From positions 1 through 35,033 of the forward strand of contig CASEHS010000015.1 of assembly GCA_949287815.1 (NCBI GenBank): a stretch of 35,033 nt of DNA. The letters run 5' to 3'. This document shows, piece after piece, positions 8,033 through 16,442 of the stretch (position 1 is the stretch's first letter; every line of letters starts with the position of its first letter). This DNA comes from an uncultured Bacillota bacterium. Its GTDB lineage: Bacteria; Bacillota; Clostridia; Christensenellales; Borkfalkiaceae. A program made the position numbers and the translations under genes. Under the pieces are notes generated by a model, which did no database searches, had not been told where the DNA came from, and was given only the letters and a program-made list of their open reading frames with translations.

Positions 8033-9401
8033 GGAATATAAGACGATCAGGGAAGTTGTAGGGCCGCTGATGCTCGTTGAGGGAGTGGAAGGGGTCAAGT
8101 ACAACGAACTTGTGGAGATCATACAAAAAAACGGTGAGATCCGTCGCGGCAAAGTTCTGGAAATAAACCGCGACAAGGCGCTCGTTCAGCTCTTTGAAAG
8201 TTCACACGGATTGCAGATTTCAACGAGCCGTGCAAGATTTTTGGGCAGGAGCCTCGAACTTGCCGTTTCGGAAGATATGCTCGGCAGGGTGTTCGACGGA
8301 ATGGGAAACCCGAGAGACGGCGGCGCGCCCATCATTGCCGAAAAGAGAATGGATATTAACGGCGAACCCATCAACCCTGCAGCACGCGATTATCCTAACG
8401 AATTTATTCAGACGGGCGTTTCGGCGATCGACGGACTTAATACGCTGGTTCGCGGTCAGAAACTTCCCGTGTTCAGTATGAGCGGACTTCCGCACGCGGA
8501 ACTTGCGGCGCAGATCGCGCGTCAGGCGCGCGTGCTTGCAGACGGCGAGAAGTTTGCCGTCGTGTTTGCGGCGGTCGGCATCACTTACGAAGAAGCGGAC
8601 TACTTTATTCAGGATTTCAAAAAGACGGGCGCGATCACAAGAACGGTTCTCTTTACTAACCTTGCAAACGACCCTGCGATCGAGCGTATCGCAACGCCGC
8701 GTATGGCTTTGACTGCCGCGGAGTATCTTGCATACGATTTAGGAATGCACGTTCTCGTCATCATAACGGATATCACAAATTATTGCGAAGCGCTCCGCGA
8801 AGTTTCGGCGGCAAGAAAGGAAGTGCCCGGAAGACGTGGCTATCCCGGATACCTGTATACAGACCTTGCCACGATGTATGAGCGTGCGGGCAGAATACGC
8901 GGTAAAACGGGTTCGATCACTCAGATCCCGATACTTACAATGCCCGAAGACGATAAGACGCATCCTATTCCCGATCTTACGGGTTACATTACGGAAGGGC
9001 AGATCATTCTTTCCCGTGAATTGTATAAAAAGGGTATCAATCCGCCGATAGACGTTCTGCCTTCTCTTTCGAGGTTAAAAGATAAGGGTATCGGCGCAGG
9101 AAAAACGCGTGAAGATCACGCGGATACGATGAACCAGCTTTTCTCCGCATATGCGAGAGGCAAGGAAGCGAAGGAACTTTCCGCCATTCTCGGTGAAGCC
9201 GCGCTATCGGAAACGGATAAATTGTATGCCGCGTTTGCGGAAAAGTTTGAAAAGGAATATGTTTCGCAAGGTTTTTCAACTAACCGTACAATAGAAGAAA
9301 CGCTCGATCTCGGCTGGAAGCTGTTAAAGATCCTGCCGCGGTCGGAACTGAAACGTATCAAAGAGCAGTACATTGAAAAATATCTCGGTAAAGATGAGTA
9401 A
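8025..9401 (+). CDS. ntpB: V-type ATPase regulatory subunit B (NtpB)
   Basis: This 458-residue non-catalytic partner of NtpA lacks a P-loop, as expected. It carries the conserved B-subunit segment around [10 protein letters not shown] and the Gly-Ser-Ile-Thr-Gln-Ile-Pro-Ile-Leu stretch of the nucleotide-binding core. Translation starts at GTG 8025, supported by GGAGGT at 8012-8017 (7-base spacing) and by homology beginning at once (Phe-Lys-Glu-Tyr-Lys-Thr-Ile). The overlap with the end of ntpA should couple expression of the two hexamer subunits at equal levels. Confidence 0.98.
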   Translation: MFKEYKTIREVVGPLMLVEGVEGVKYNELVEIIQKNGEIRRGKVLEINRDKALVQLFESSHGLQISTSRARFLGRSLELAVSEDMLGRVFDGMGNPRDGGAPIIAEKRMDINGEPINPAARDYPNEFIQTGVSAIDGLNTLVRGQKLPVFSMSGLPHAELAAQIARQARVLADGEKFAVVFAAVGITYEEADYFIQDFKKTGAITRTVLFTNLANDPAIERIATPRMALTAAEYLAYDLGMHVLVIITDITNYCEALREVSAARKEVPGRRGYPGYLYTDLATMYERAGRIRGKTGSITQIPILTMPEDDKTHPIPDLTGYITEGQIILSRELYKKGINPPIDVLPSLSRLKDKGIGAGKTREDHADTMNQLFSAYARGKEAKELSAILGEAALSETDKLYAAFAEKFEKEYVSQGFSTNRTIEETLDLGWKLLKILPRSELKRIKEQYIEKYLGKDE

Positions 9402-9413
9402 AGAGGGATTGTT

Positions 9414-10049
9414 TTGGCGAGAATGAACGTAAACCCCACGCGCATGGAGCTTAAAAAACTCAAAGCGCGGCTGAAAACGGCTCAAAGGGGGCATAAACTT
9501 CTCAAAGATAAGACGGATGAAATGGTCAGACGGTTTTCCGCGATCATCCGCCAGACGAAGAATTTGCGCGACGAAGTGGAAGAGGACGTCGTGAAAGTGC
9601 TTCGTCAGTTTTCGCTTGCGCGAGGGTTCATGTCGAGAAAGGATATTGAACTTGCTTTTTCCATGCCATCCGTATCGGTGGAGCTGGAATGTGCGTCCGT
9701 CAATGTTCTGAACGTGGAGATACCTAAGCTCAGTTTAAAAGAGACGCGTGGCGGTTCAAAATATCCGTATTCTTTTGTCGACGTTACGAGTGAAGCGGAC
9801 TTTGCCGTGGAACTTGCGGGGAAAGTAATGATCAAACTTTTACAGCTTGCGGAATTGGAAAAGGCGACGGCAATGCTTGCGGATGAGATCGAAAAGAGCA
9901 AGCGGCGCGTGAACGCGCTCGAATACGTCATGATCCCCGATATTGAGGAGACGATTCGATATATTTCTATGAAACTGGATGAAAATGAAAGATCGGGGCT
10001 TACCCGCCTAATGAAAGTCAAAAGTATGATCGAAGAAAAGAATGTATAA
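9414..10049 (+). CDS. ntpD: V-type ATPase rotor axle subunit D (NtpD)
   Basis: The 211-residue protein has the diagnostic D-subunit N-terminus Asn-Val-Asn-Pro-Thr-Arg-Met-Glu-Leu, followed by a long helical hairpin (about residues 10-75 and 140-205). It forms the central rotating shaft with NtpG. I kept TTG 9414 because GAGGGA lies about 6 bases upstream and related proteins begin Met-Ala-Arg-(Leu/Met)-Asn-Val; ATG 9423 is possible. This is the last ATPase gene. Neither an NtpH-like nor an NtpJ (K+ transporter) gene follows, unlike Enterococcus. No terminator is visible, so transcription may continue downstream. Confidence 0.95.
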   Translation: MARMNVNPTRMELKKLKARLKTAQRGHKLLKDKTDEMVRRFSAIIRQTKNLRDEVEEDVVKVLRQFSLARGFMSRKDIELAFSMPSVSVELECASVNVLNVEIPKLSLKETRGGSKYPYSFVDVTSEADFAVELAGKVMIKLLQLAELEKATAMLADEIEKSKRRVNALEYVMIPDIEETIRYISMKLDENERSGLTRLMKVKSMIEEKNV

Positions 10050-10123
10050 AAATGTGTTGCGAAACGAAACCCTAACGGTATTCGTCAAACATAAAAATAA
10101 AAAATAGAGGAAGAAAGGACAGT

Positions 10124-10972
10124 ATGAAACTGAATATTTTAGGTTCAAGCGGCGGAGAAGCTTTTCCCGCTTTGTTTTGCGGGTGCGATCATTGTGTATA
10201 AGCAAGAAGATTGGGAGGAAAAAATATCCGTACTCTTTCGCAGTCATTGATAAATGATGACCTTCTCATCGATTTGCCCGCAGATACACATATGCACTTT
10301 GCGATGAACAATATGAATCTTGGAGATATAGAAAATCTTCTGATAACGCATACGCATGCGGATCACTATTGTCCGAATTTATTTGAGTTGCGTGGGGGTG
10401 TTTATGCGCATAATCTCAAATATAAAAAGATGCATGTGTACGGCAATGCAGACGTTAAAACCAAATTTGAAGGATATTATGAAGTGTTTCCGATAGCGCA
10501 AGAGATCAGGGATAATATTGAAATTCATGAACTTGAACCGCTTAAGAAGGTACATATCGGAAAATACGACGTGACGCCTCTTTATGCACATCATGCAATG
10601 GGGCAGCAAGTCAGCCTCAACTATATTATCGAAGACGGAAAATCTTCTCTTTTGTATCTGATCGACTCGGGGCTTCCTTATCCTGAAACGTTTGAGCGCA
10701 TAGCTGCGGTGAAAAAACCTTATGATTGCGTTGTCATGGACGGAACAATGGGATATGTAGAGCCGGAAGTCGGTTATGAAGGTCATATGTGTTTTAAAGA
10801 AAATATTGCTTTAAAAGAAAAACTTCTTTCCTGCGGTGCGGCAGACGAACATACAAAATTTATTGTCACGCATATTACGCACAACCATGCGACATCGCAT
10901 GAAGAAGCGGTCAAATATTTTAAGCCGCACGGAATCGAAGTCGCTTACGACGGATATAAAACGGAGTTTTAA
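10124..10972 (+). pseudogene. MBL-fold metallohydrolase (PhnP-like) interrupted by an in-frame TAA
   Basis: Translation from ATG 10124, behind AAAGGA, gives the expected start of a PhnP-type metallo-beta-lactamase protein: strand Leu-Asn-Ile-Leu-Gly-Ser-Ser, then the CxCxxC zinc motif (Cys-Gly-Cys-Asp-His-Cys). Codon 26 (10199-10201) is TAA. The same frame then runs on intact with Ala-Arg-Arg-Leu-Gly-Gly-Lys-Asn-Ile-Arg-Thr to 10972. The metal-binding THTHADH motif and later histidines are preserved. About 282 residues would result if the TAA were read as sense. A restart at TTG 10211 is open but would lose the first strands and the CxCxxC motif. Most likely this is a recent nonsense mutation or a base error; readthrough is less likely. 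The substrate is unknown (a phosphodiester or cyclic phosphate by family). Confidence 0.75.
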
Positions 10973-11008
10973 AAGAGCGAAAGTTAACAATATGGAGGGC
11001 CTTAGTTT

Positions 11009-12532
11009 TTGAAAGAAGGTATTATACCCGATAAAATTTCGCAGTTGCGCCAAAAGGATGCAATTCGAAAAATACTTGATTTTTTTGACGGTTGGATCTA
11101 TCCTGCCGTCTATGCCTTTTTAGCCCTTTTAAGTTCTTTTTTCGGCTTGGAACTTATTTTTTACCCGATTACCGCAGCTATCATTATTTTTTGCTGTCTG
11201 TTTGGTAAGGATACAAAGCCTGTTCTTGTTCCTGTCGTTTTAGTGGTGTATTCTACCAGCAGGCTGCATTCTCCGCAGGGAGAAAAGCCTTCCGGCTTTT
11301 TTTCCGAAAGTTATGTGATTGCAGAGATGTCGGTACTTGCCGTGCTTATTTTGGCGGCGTTTATTTTCCGTATGATCGTGTTTCGCGGTGAAGACAATTT
11401 TTTCAGAAAAAAGACGGCGTTTACTCTTGGCATTATTTTGATGAGCCTTGCATTTTTGCTGAACGGGGCGCTCTTTACGGGATATAAAATATCCGATCTG
11501 ATACTGGGAGTTGCTGTTGCATTGTCTTTTTTCGGACTGTATATTTTCTTTTATAATACGCTCGAAAAACGCTCCGATACGGTAAAATATATTGCGTATC
11601 TATTGCTTTTGTCGTGCTGCGTGATTTTTCTGCAACTTCTTAAAGCGTTGTTTATCGACGGGGCTTTTAAAGATGGTTCGATCAGCAAAAACGATCTTTT
11701 GGTCGGTTGGGGAATGAGCAACAATATCGGCGGAATGCTTGTTATGTTTTTTCCTTCCTGCTTCTACTTTGCGGCGACCTGCAGAAAAGGTATTTTGTTT
11801 TATGCGCTTGCCTTTGTGTTCTTTGGCGGTGTCTGCCTTACGCAAAGCCGTGCGTCTATTCTTGTGGGCGGAGCGGTATTGGCCGCAGCAATGGTGTTTT
11901 TTACGTTCAGAAAGGACGTTGCAAGGCGCATATTTGTTATCTTTAATATTATAGTTGTAGTGGCCGCAGCTATTATATTTATAGTATTTTTGGATAAAAT
12001 CAAAGAAATTTTTGCCGTTTTGTTTGACCGCGGCTTTGATGATTCCGAAAGGTTTTTTATTTGGAAAAGCGGTTGGAAGAATTTTCTGCGCGCGCCGATT
12101 TTCGGGGTAGGATTTTATGAGCCGATCGCGCCCGATTGGTCATACGGTATTCCGAACGGTATTTTTCCCGATATGTACCACAATATTTTTGTACAGATAC
12201 TCGCTTCCTGCGGGGCTTTTGGGCTGGTCGCTTACGGGGTGCACCTTTATGAACTTGGGCGTCTTGCGTTCAAAAAGTTGAACACGGAAAGAATTTTTAT
12301 CTTTATCGTGCTTGCCTGTATCATCGGAACGAGTTTGCTCGATAATCATCTCTTTCATATATTCCCCGCAATGGTATATTCGGTGTTTCTGCTCCTTGCC
12401 GAGCGGAGTTGCGGCTGTGAGAAAGAGGGTTCACCGGGCGAAGATCGCTGTTGTGAGGCGGAAAATACAGAAGAGCGGGTAAATACCGAAGATGGGGCAA
12501 AGTCGGCTGCTGCGGCGGAAAAACAGAAATAG
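11009..12532 (+). CDS. O-antigen ligase / Wzy-like polymerase family membrane protein
   Basis: The 507-residue protein has about 10-12 predicted membrane helices spanning roughly residues 25-460. The Thr-Gln-Ser-Arg-Ala-Ser segment near residue 275 is characteristic of the O-antigen ligase/Wzy_C superfamily. A large extracytoplasmic loop contains Met-Tyr-His-Asn-Ile-Phe-Val-Gln, where the family carries a conserved functional histidine. The last 45 residues form an acidic, Ala/Glu-rich cytoplasmic tail. Such proteins polymerise or ligate lipid-linked glycans outside the membrane. TTG 11009 is chosen because GGAGGG (10994-10999) lies 9 bases upstream and no better start is near. The minus-strand polysaccharide cluster at 13.5-17.1 kb is a plausible functional partner. 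Polymerase versus ligase cannot be decided from sequence. Confidence 0.8.
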   Translation: MKEGIIPDKISQLRQKDAIRKILDFFDGWIYPAVYAFLALLSSFFGLELIFYPITAAIIIFCCLFGKDTKPVLVPVVLVVYSTSRLHSPQGEKPSGFFSESYVIAEMSVLAVLILAAFIFRMIVFRGEDNFFRKKTAFTLGIILMSLAFLLNGALFTGYKISDLILGVAVALSFFGLYIFFYNTLEKRSDTVKYIAYLLLLSCCVIFLQLLKALFIDGAFKDGSISKNDLLVGWGMSNNIGGMLVMFFPSCFYFAATCRKGILFYALAFVFFGGVCLTQSRASILVGGAVLAAAMVFFTFRKDVARRIFVIFNIIVVVAAAIIFIVFLDKIKEIFAVLFDRGFDDSERFFIWKSGWKNFLRAPIFGVGFYEPIAPDWSYGIPNGIFPDMYHNIFVQILASCGAFGLVAYGVHLYELGRLAFKKLNTERIFIFIVLACIIGTSLLDNHLFHIFPAMVYSVFLLLAERSCGCEKEGSPGEDRCCEAENTEERVNTEDGAKSAAAAEKQK

Positions 12533-12580
12533 AATACAACACACGGGGCAAGGTAAAAAGTAAACAAAGGAGGCGTTGTC

Positions 12581-13339
12581 TTGATAAAAATTCTTGTTAT
12601 CGGTAACAGTTTTTCACAAGACGCGACATATTATTTACACGATATGGCAGCCGCCGATCATATAGATTTGAAAGCGGTAAATTTATATATCGGCGGCTGC
12701 AATTTGCAGCGGCATTGGAACAATATTGTCAACGATACCGCTGATTATTTATACGAAGAAAACGGTAAATCAACCGAAAAGTTTGTGTCCGTCAGGCAAG
12801 CGCTGGATTCGGATGAGTGGAATTATATCGTAACACAGCAAGCAAGTTATGACAGCGGGCTGATAGAAACGTATTATCCGTTTGTTGAAAATATCTTCAA
12901 TTATATCCGAAAGGAAGCGCCGAAAGCGGAGTTTATGTTGCAGGAAACATGGGCTTATGAAACAGACAGCAATCATGACTGTTTTGACAGGTATGAAAAA
13001 AGCCAAAAGTTAATGTATGAAAAGTTGTCCAAAGCCTACCGAAGCGCGGCGGATAGGTTGGGTGTACGGCTGATTCCGTGCGGCGATATTATTCAAAAAT
13101 TGAGAGGAATAGAGCCGTTTGATTATGAAACGGGCGGAATGTCTCTTTGTCGGGACGGGTTTCATATGAACTTCATATACGGCAGGTATTTATTGTCGGC
13201 AGTTTGGTATAAATATCTTACGGGAAATTCCGTCTTTGATAATTCGTTTATGCCGCGAACCGATTTGGCTCCGAACGCTGAGTGCGACGAAAAGATTTTA
13301 AGTATAATAAAACGGGTAGTGGACAAGGTTGTTCATTAA
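12581..13339 (+). CDS. DUF4886 / SGNH-hydrolase-like protein
   Basis: This 252-residue soluble protein starts with strand Ile-Lys-Ile-Leu-Val-Ile-Gly and the block-I motif GNSFS, giving the predicted nucleophile S10. Near the C-terminus Asp-Gly-Phe-His supplies D192 and H195, the Asp-X-X-His pair of SGNH hydrolases. The DUF4886 family fits, with Asn-Leu-Tyr-Ile-Gly-Gly-Cys as block II. There is no signal peptide, so it should be cytoplasmic. A carbohydrate esterase role is plausible beside a glycan polymerase gene but unproven. TTG 12581 is supported by AAAGGAGG at 12567-12573. It lies 48 bases after the ligase-like gene, probably in the same transcript, which ends at the terminator at 13388. 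Confidence 0.8.
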   Translation: MIKILVIGNSFSQDATYYLHDMAAADHIDLKAVNLYIGGCNLQRHWNNIVNDTADYLYEENGKSTEKFVSVRQALDSDEWNYIVTQQASYDSGLIETYYPFVENIFNYIRKEAPKAEFMLQETWAYETDSNHDCFDRYEKSQKLMYEKLSKAYRSAADRLGVRLIPCGDIIQKLRGIEPFDYETGGMSLCRDGFHMNFIYGRYLLSAVWYKYLTGNSVFDNSFMPRTDLAPNAECDEKILSIIKRVVDKVVH

Positions 13340-13387
13340 ATGTTTTGCCTGTGTTTGAAAATCTAGGTAATTTTTATTATAAGCAAG

Positions 13388-13436
13388 AGCCCCCGTCAAA
13401 CGTTTCGTTTGACGGGGGCTGTGTATGTATTTTTAT
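13388..13436 (+). terminator. intrinsic terminator after the DUF4886 gene
   Basis: A perfect 15-bp stem (13388-13402 with 13406-13420, loop TTT) is followed by a T-rich stretch ending in TATTTTTATA. It is the first strong terminator seen on the + strand since the V-ATPase promoter, so 1500-13400 could be one long transcript. Confidence 0.85.
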
Positions 13437-13452
13437 ACGGTTTTTAATCTAT

Positions 13453-13485
13453 GACAAAAGAATATCCGCCCGAATTCGGGCGGAT
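13453..13485 (-). terminator. intrinsic terminator of the ABC transporter operon
   Basis: ATCCGCCCGAA with TTCGGGCGGAT (13464-13485) is a perfect 22-bp palindrome. On the minus strand it is followed by TTCTTTTGTC. It lies about 40 bases past the ATPase stop codon and is convergent with the + strand terminator next to it. Confidence 0.8.
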
Positions 13486-13522
13486 GAAAATAATTTAGGA
13501 TTATGACGAAAATAATTTCAGA

Positions 13523-14335
13523 TTACTTGGTCATTTCCGCAGTGTAGTGGGAAAACACTTCGTTAATATCTCCGTCTTCTTTTACAAGGCCTTTTTCCAG
13601 CCAGATCGCGCGTTTACAATATCTTTTGACCGATTCGCTATGCGATACGATGAGAAAGGTAAGTCCCTGAGCGCGAAGCTCGTCCAATTTTTTATGACAC
13701 TTTTTTGTGAAAGCAATATCACCAACGGCGAGAATTTCATCGATCAGAAGAATTTCGGAGGGCATATTCACTGCAATGGAGAAGCCTAGCCTTGCCATCA
13801 TACCGGAAGAATAGGTTTTGATGGGGGCGTATATAAAATCTCCGAGTTCCGCAAATTCAAGAATCGCAGGGATTTTTTCGTCGATCTGTTTTTTGGTATA
13901 GCCTAAAATCGCTGCATTCAGGTAAATATTTTCAATACCTGTGGCGTTTCCGTCAAAGCCTGCTCCCAGTTTAAGGAGGGGAGTGATTCTGCCGTTACAA
14001 ACGACTGTGCCTGTTGTGGGGCGTAAAATACCCGATACAATTTTTAAAAGAGTGCTTTTCCCTGCACCGTTTCTTCCGATCAGGGCAACTGCTTCTCCTT
14101 TATGAATAGTAAAATCAATCTTTTTGAGACATTCAAATTTTTTTCTTTTCAGGTTTCGTTTGAAAGCGCGTACGACGAGTTCTTTGAGCGCATTGACGCC
14201 GACTTCGTATTTTGTAAATTTCATCGAAACATCTGAAACAGAGATCAGAATTTCATTTTCCGTTTTTAATTCGTTTTCGGTACTGCTACTTGTTTGGGGA
14301 ATATTTGTTTGCGTGTTCATATTCGTTTCGTCCAT
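13523..14335 (-). CDS. polysaccharide/teichoic acid ABC exporter, ATPase subunit (TagH/Wzt-like)
   Basis: The 270-residue ATPase has Walker [10 protein letters not shown] at 87-95, signature Tyr-Ser-Ser-Gly-Met at 175-179, Walker B Leu-Leu-Ile-Asp-Glu at 196-200 and switch histidine H232. The N-terminal Met-Lys-Phe-Thr-Lys-Tyr and following basic segment are typical of the TagH/RfbE/Wzt branch that exports lipid-linked glycans. The C-terminal glycan-binding domain of long Wzt proteins is absent. A 30-residue Asn/Thr/Ser-rich head precedes the ABC domain. GAGGTG sits upstream of the ATG. The gene begins 8 bases after the permease stop, so the two form an operon and a transporter complex. Confidence 0.92.
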   Translation of the reverse strand: MDETNMNTQTNIPQTSSSTENELKTENEILISVSDVSMKFTKYEVGVNALKELVVRAFKRNLKRKKFECLKKIDFTIHKGEAVALIGRNGAGKSTLLKIVSGILRPTTGTVVCNGRITPLLKLGAGFDGNATGIENIYLNAAILGYTKKQIDEKIPAILEFAELGDFIYAPIKTYSSGMMARLGFSIAVNMPSEILLIDEILAVGDIAFTKKCHKKLDELRAQGLTFLIVSHSESVKRYCKRAIWLEKGLVKEDGDINEVFSHYTAEMTK

Positions 14336-14343
14336 AATTCACC

Positions 14344-15138
14344 TCAAAGCTGTGCCGCGATTTTATTTTTTACTGCGCGCAGGAACAGCCAGCCTATTGT
14401 AAGGGACAGGGCGGCAAATCCGTAACAGATGAGATACTGGGTTGCAGAAGGAATGTTTCCCGCAAGCATATCTCTGAACATTGTCACATAATGGTACATC
14501 GGATTGAAAACCATAAATTTTTCCACGATTGGTTTTTGAAGCCTTGACACTGAATAAAACAGAGGAGTAAGATAAGTCCACAGTGTGAGTATGACCGAAT
14601 AGATATGTTTAATGTCCCTGAAAAAGACATACAGTGTGCTTAAAAAATAAGAGATTCCGAGAGAAAATATCGTGAGTGCGGGAAGAATGGTTATTACGAG
14701 GACAATTTCCCAGCAGAAAAAATATTCTCCCGCAATTCGGCGAAATACCATTACGATAAGCAAGGCAATAAAGGAAAATCCGAAAGTAACCAAAGAAGAC
14801 AGTGTATTTGCAGTGGGAAAAAGTTCAATTGATACTTTGGTCTTTTGCAGCATGTCCCGTTGATTGACAAGGCAGGGCAATGATCCCGATGTAGAGGAAC
14901 GCATTATGCCGAAAATAATATTGCCCGAAAGAATATAAATAGAATAATCGAGGTCTATTCCTTCTCTTCCGAACAACATGGAAAAAACGAATGTCATAAC
15001 CAGCATATTAAGCAAGGGGTTAAGAACTGTCCATAAAACGCCGATCACGGAACGATAATATTGATTTTTAATGTTTCTTCTTACAAGTACGCTCAATAAA
15101 AAGGTACGCTGGCGAATATTTTGAGTTGAGTGATTCAT
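14344..15138 (-). CDS. polysaccharide ABC exporter, ABC-2 type permease (TagG/Wzm-like)
   Basis: The 264-residue, six-helix permease belongs to the ABC-2 family. It shows the family's early motif Ile-Lys-Asn-Gln-Tyr-Tyr-Arg-Ser-Val-Ile-Gly-Val-Leu-Trp near residues 22-35, then Asn-Pro-Leu-Leu-Asn-Met, and a late Tyr-Leu-Thr-Pro-Leu-Phe-Tyr near residue 180. I chose the ATG at 15136-15138 because GAGGAG lies about 8 bases upstream; the frame is open further upstream to 15195 but with no binding site. It forms the membrane channel for the ATPase encoded next. Its own promoter lies at 15220-15248, separate from the glycosyltransferase genes upstream. Confidence 0.92.
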   Translation of the reverse strand: MNHSTQNIRQRTFLLSVLVRRNIKNQYYRSVIGVLWTVLNPLLNMLVMTFVFSMLFGREGIDLDYSIYILSGNIIFGIMRSSTSGSLPCLVNQRDMLQKTKVSIELFPTANTLSSLVTFGFSFIALLIVMVFRRIAGEYFFCWEIVLVITILPALTIFSLGISYFLSTLYVFFRDIKHIYSVILTLWTYLTPLFYSVSRLQKPIVEKFMVFNPMYHYVTMFRDMLAGNIPSATQYLICYGFAALSLTIGWLFLRAVKNKIAAQL

Positions 15139-15181
15139 TGACAAACTCCTCGTTTTGCAAAATGCAACCGATTGGATTTTC

Positions 15182-15216
15182 AAAAAGTACGGCAAAATGG
15201 TTATGCTGTACTTTTT
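15182..15216 (-). repeat. inverted repeat at the start of the ABC exporter transcript
   Basis: AAAAAGTAC (15182-15190) and GTACTTTTT (15208-15216) are perfect 9-bp inverted arms separated by 17 bases. The predicted transcription start lies at the edge of one arm, so this could be an operator or a 5' UTR stem-loop. Confidence 0.4.
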
Positions 15217-15219
15217 ATA

Positions 15220-15248
15220 ATTATATACTTCAAACTTAAATTTGTAAA
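15220..15248 (-). promoter_or_regulatory. sigma-A promoter of the ABC exporter genes
   Basis: On the minus strand TTTACA (complement of 15243-15248) is followed after 17 bp by TATAAT (complement of 15220-15225). The predicted leader is about 75 nt. This separates the exporter from the upstream glycosyltransferase transcript. Confidence 0.7.
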
Positions 15249-15317
15249 GTTATCAGCCGTAATGTGGATATTCTTATGCAGAATATGAATACGATCAAGA
15301 CAGTTTATGCAAAAATA

Positions 15318-16427
15318 TCAGAAAATTCCTTCGTTCAGATTACGCTTTAATGCATGAGCATAAAAATCACCGAGAAGGTGCGCTTGTTTACGGATATCAA
15401 ACGCAGAAAATTCAGGGCTGGAAAAATCAGCGGTATTTCTTTTCTTTATGGCAACGATCTTTTCTGCCCAAAGCGAAGGATCAGAGGTGGGAAGAAAGAC
15501 GCTTTTACCTGAAACATCTGCTTCATCGGGAACGTCGTAAGAAAGAATACAGGGAAGACCCGCGGCCTGTGCTTCCACGGCTACCATGCCAAGACCTTCG
15601 TAGCGTGAGGGCAGACAGAATACGTCGGCTGCTTTATACCAGTCCGCAGGATCGCAGGGCGGAATAAAACGCACTTTTGAGGCAATTCCGAGGTCCTTTG
15701 CGGCTGTTTGCAGGGCGGGTTTATCCTTTCCGTCTCCGACAAGAACAAGCGTCATGAGTTCTTTTTCACAGGCCTTGGAAAACGCTTCCAAAAGGAAAAA
15801 AAGATTTTTCTGGTAAACAAATCTGCCTGTAAAAAGTACAGTTTTATCTGTGAGACTAAATTTTTTGCGCAGATCCAGTCTATCCTGTTCGTTGCACGAA
15901 AAGTGATGAAGATCGATGGCATTTGGCAGAATAAAAGCTTGATCTGCTTTTTTTCTGAAAAGGTTGCGCGCAGCGTGTTCACTGCAAGCCATATAGTGAG
16001 TGGCTTTACTGGCAGCCCAAGGACGCAGCAACTTTTTAACGATGTATTTATCGGAATTTTTGTCGAAAGCGCTGTGTGCGTGGCAGATCCTGACCGGTAT
16101 TTCCGCTTTTGCTGCGCAGGGCAGCGCAAGAGCGGATAAAGTGGTCATGTGAGAATGAAATACGGCGTAATTATCCGACAAACATGCCTTGTATAAAGCC
16201 CGCCTTGCTCCGAGAGGGTTCTTCTCAAAGGAAGGTATTGTGTAAATACGAGAGGTAGGATCGATCTCCTCAACCCTTGCGTCAAATCCGCTTTTACCGT
16301 AAGTCACAAAATCAAATCTGAAATTTGATTTGTCTGTGAATCGAAAATAGTTGAGCAAACAAGCGGCAACGCCGCCGAGGCTAGCGTTGCCGATCAAGTG
16401 TAATATTTTAATGCGTCTGTCTTCCAT
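15318..16427 (-). CDS. glycosyltransferase family 4 (GT-B fold)
   Basis: The 369-residue retaining glycosyltransferase has an N-terminal acceptor domain with the Gly-Asn-Ala-Ser-Leu-Gly-Gly-Val-Ala loop (residues 13-21). The C-terminal donor domain has Gly-Arg-Phe-Val-Tyr-Gln-Lys-Asn (201-208) and the EX7E motif E277/E285 in a Ser-Arg-Tyr-Glu-Gly-Leu-Gly context, as in EpsF-like enzymes. It probably adds a sugar to the lipid-linked intermediate begun by the neighbouring sugar transferase, on the cytoplasmic face. Sugar and acceptor cannot be read from sequence. It starts 15 bases after the sugar transferase stop, behind AGAAGG, so the two are co-transcribed. No clear terminator follows, only a 7-bp AT-rich repeat at 15268-15286. 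Confidence 0.92.
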   Translation of the reverse strand: MEDRRIKILHLIGNASLGGVAACLLNYFRFTDKSNFRFDFVTYGKSGFDARVEEIDPTSRIYTIPSFEKNPLGARRALYKACLSDNYAVFHSHMTTLSALALPCAAKAEIPVRICHAHSAFDKNSDKYIVKKLLRPWAASKATHYMACSEHAARNLFRKKADQAFILPNAIDLHHFSCNEQDRLDLRKKFSLTDKTVLFTGRFVYQKNLFFLLEAFSKACEKELMTLVLVGDGKDKPALQTAAKDLGIASKVRFIPPCDPADWYKAADVFCLPSRYEGLGMVAVEAQAAGLPCILSYDVPDEADVSGKSVFLPTSDPSLWAEKIVAIKKRNTADFSSPEFSAFDIRKQAHLLGDFYAHALKRNLNEGIF

Positions 16428-16442
16428 GAAAAGACCTTCTTT

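Noticed and set aside
9414-9425. ATG 9423 as start of ntpD
   Set aside because: TTG 9414 has better spacing to GAGGGA, and related D subunits begin three residues before this Met. It remains a minor alternative.
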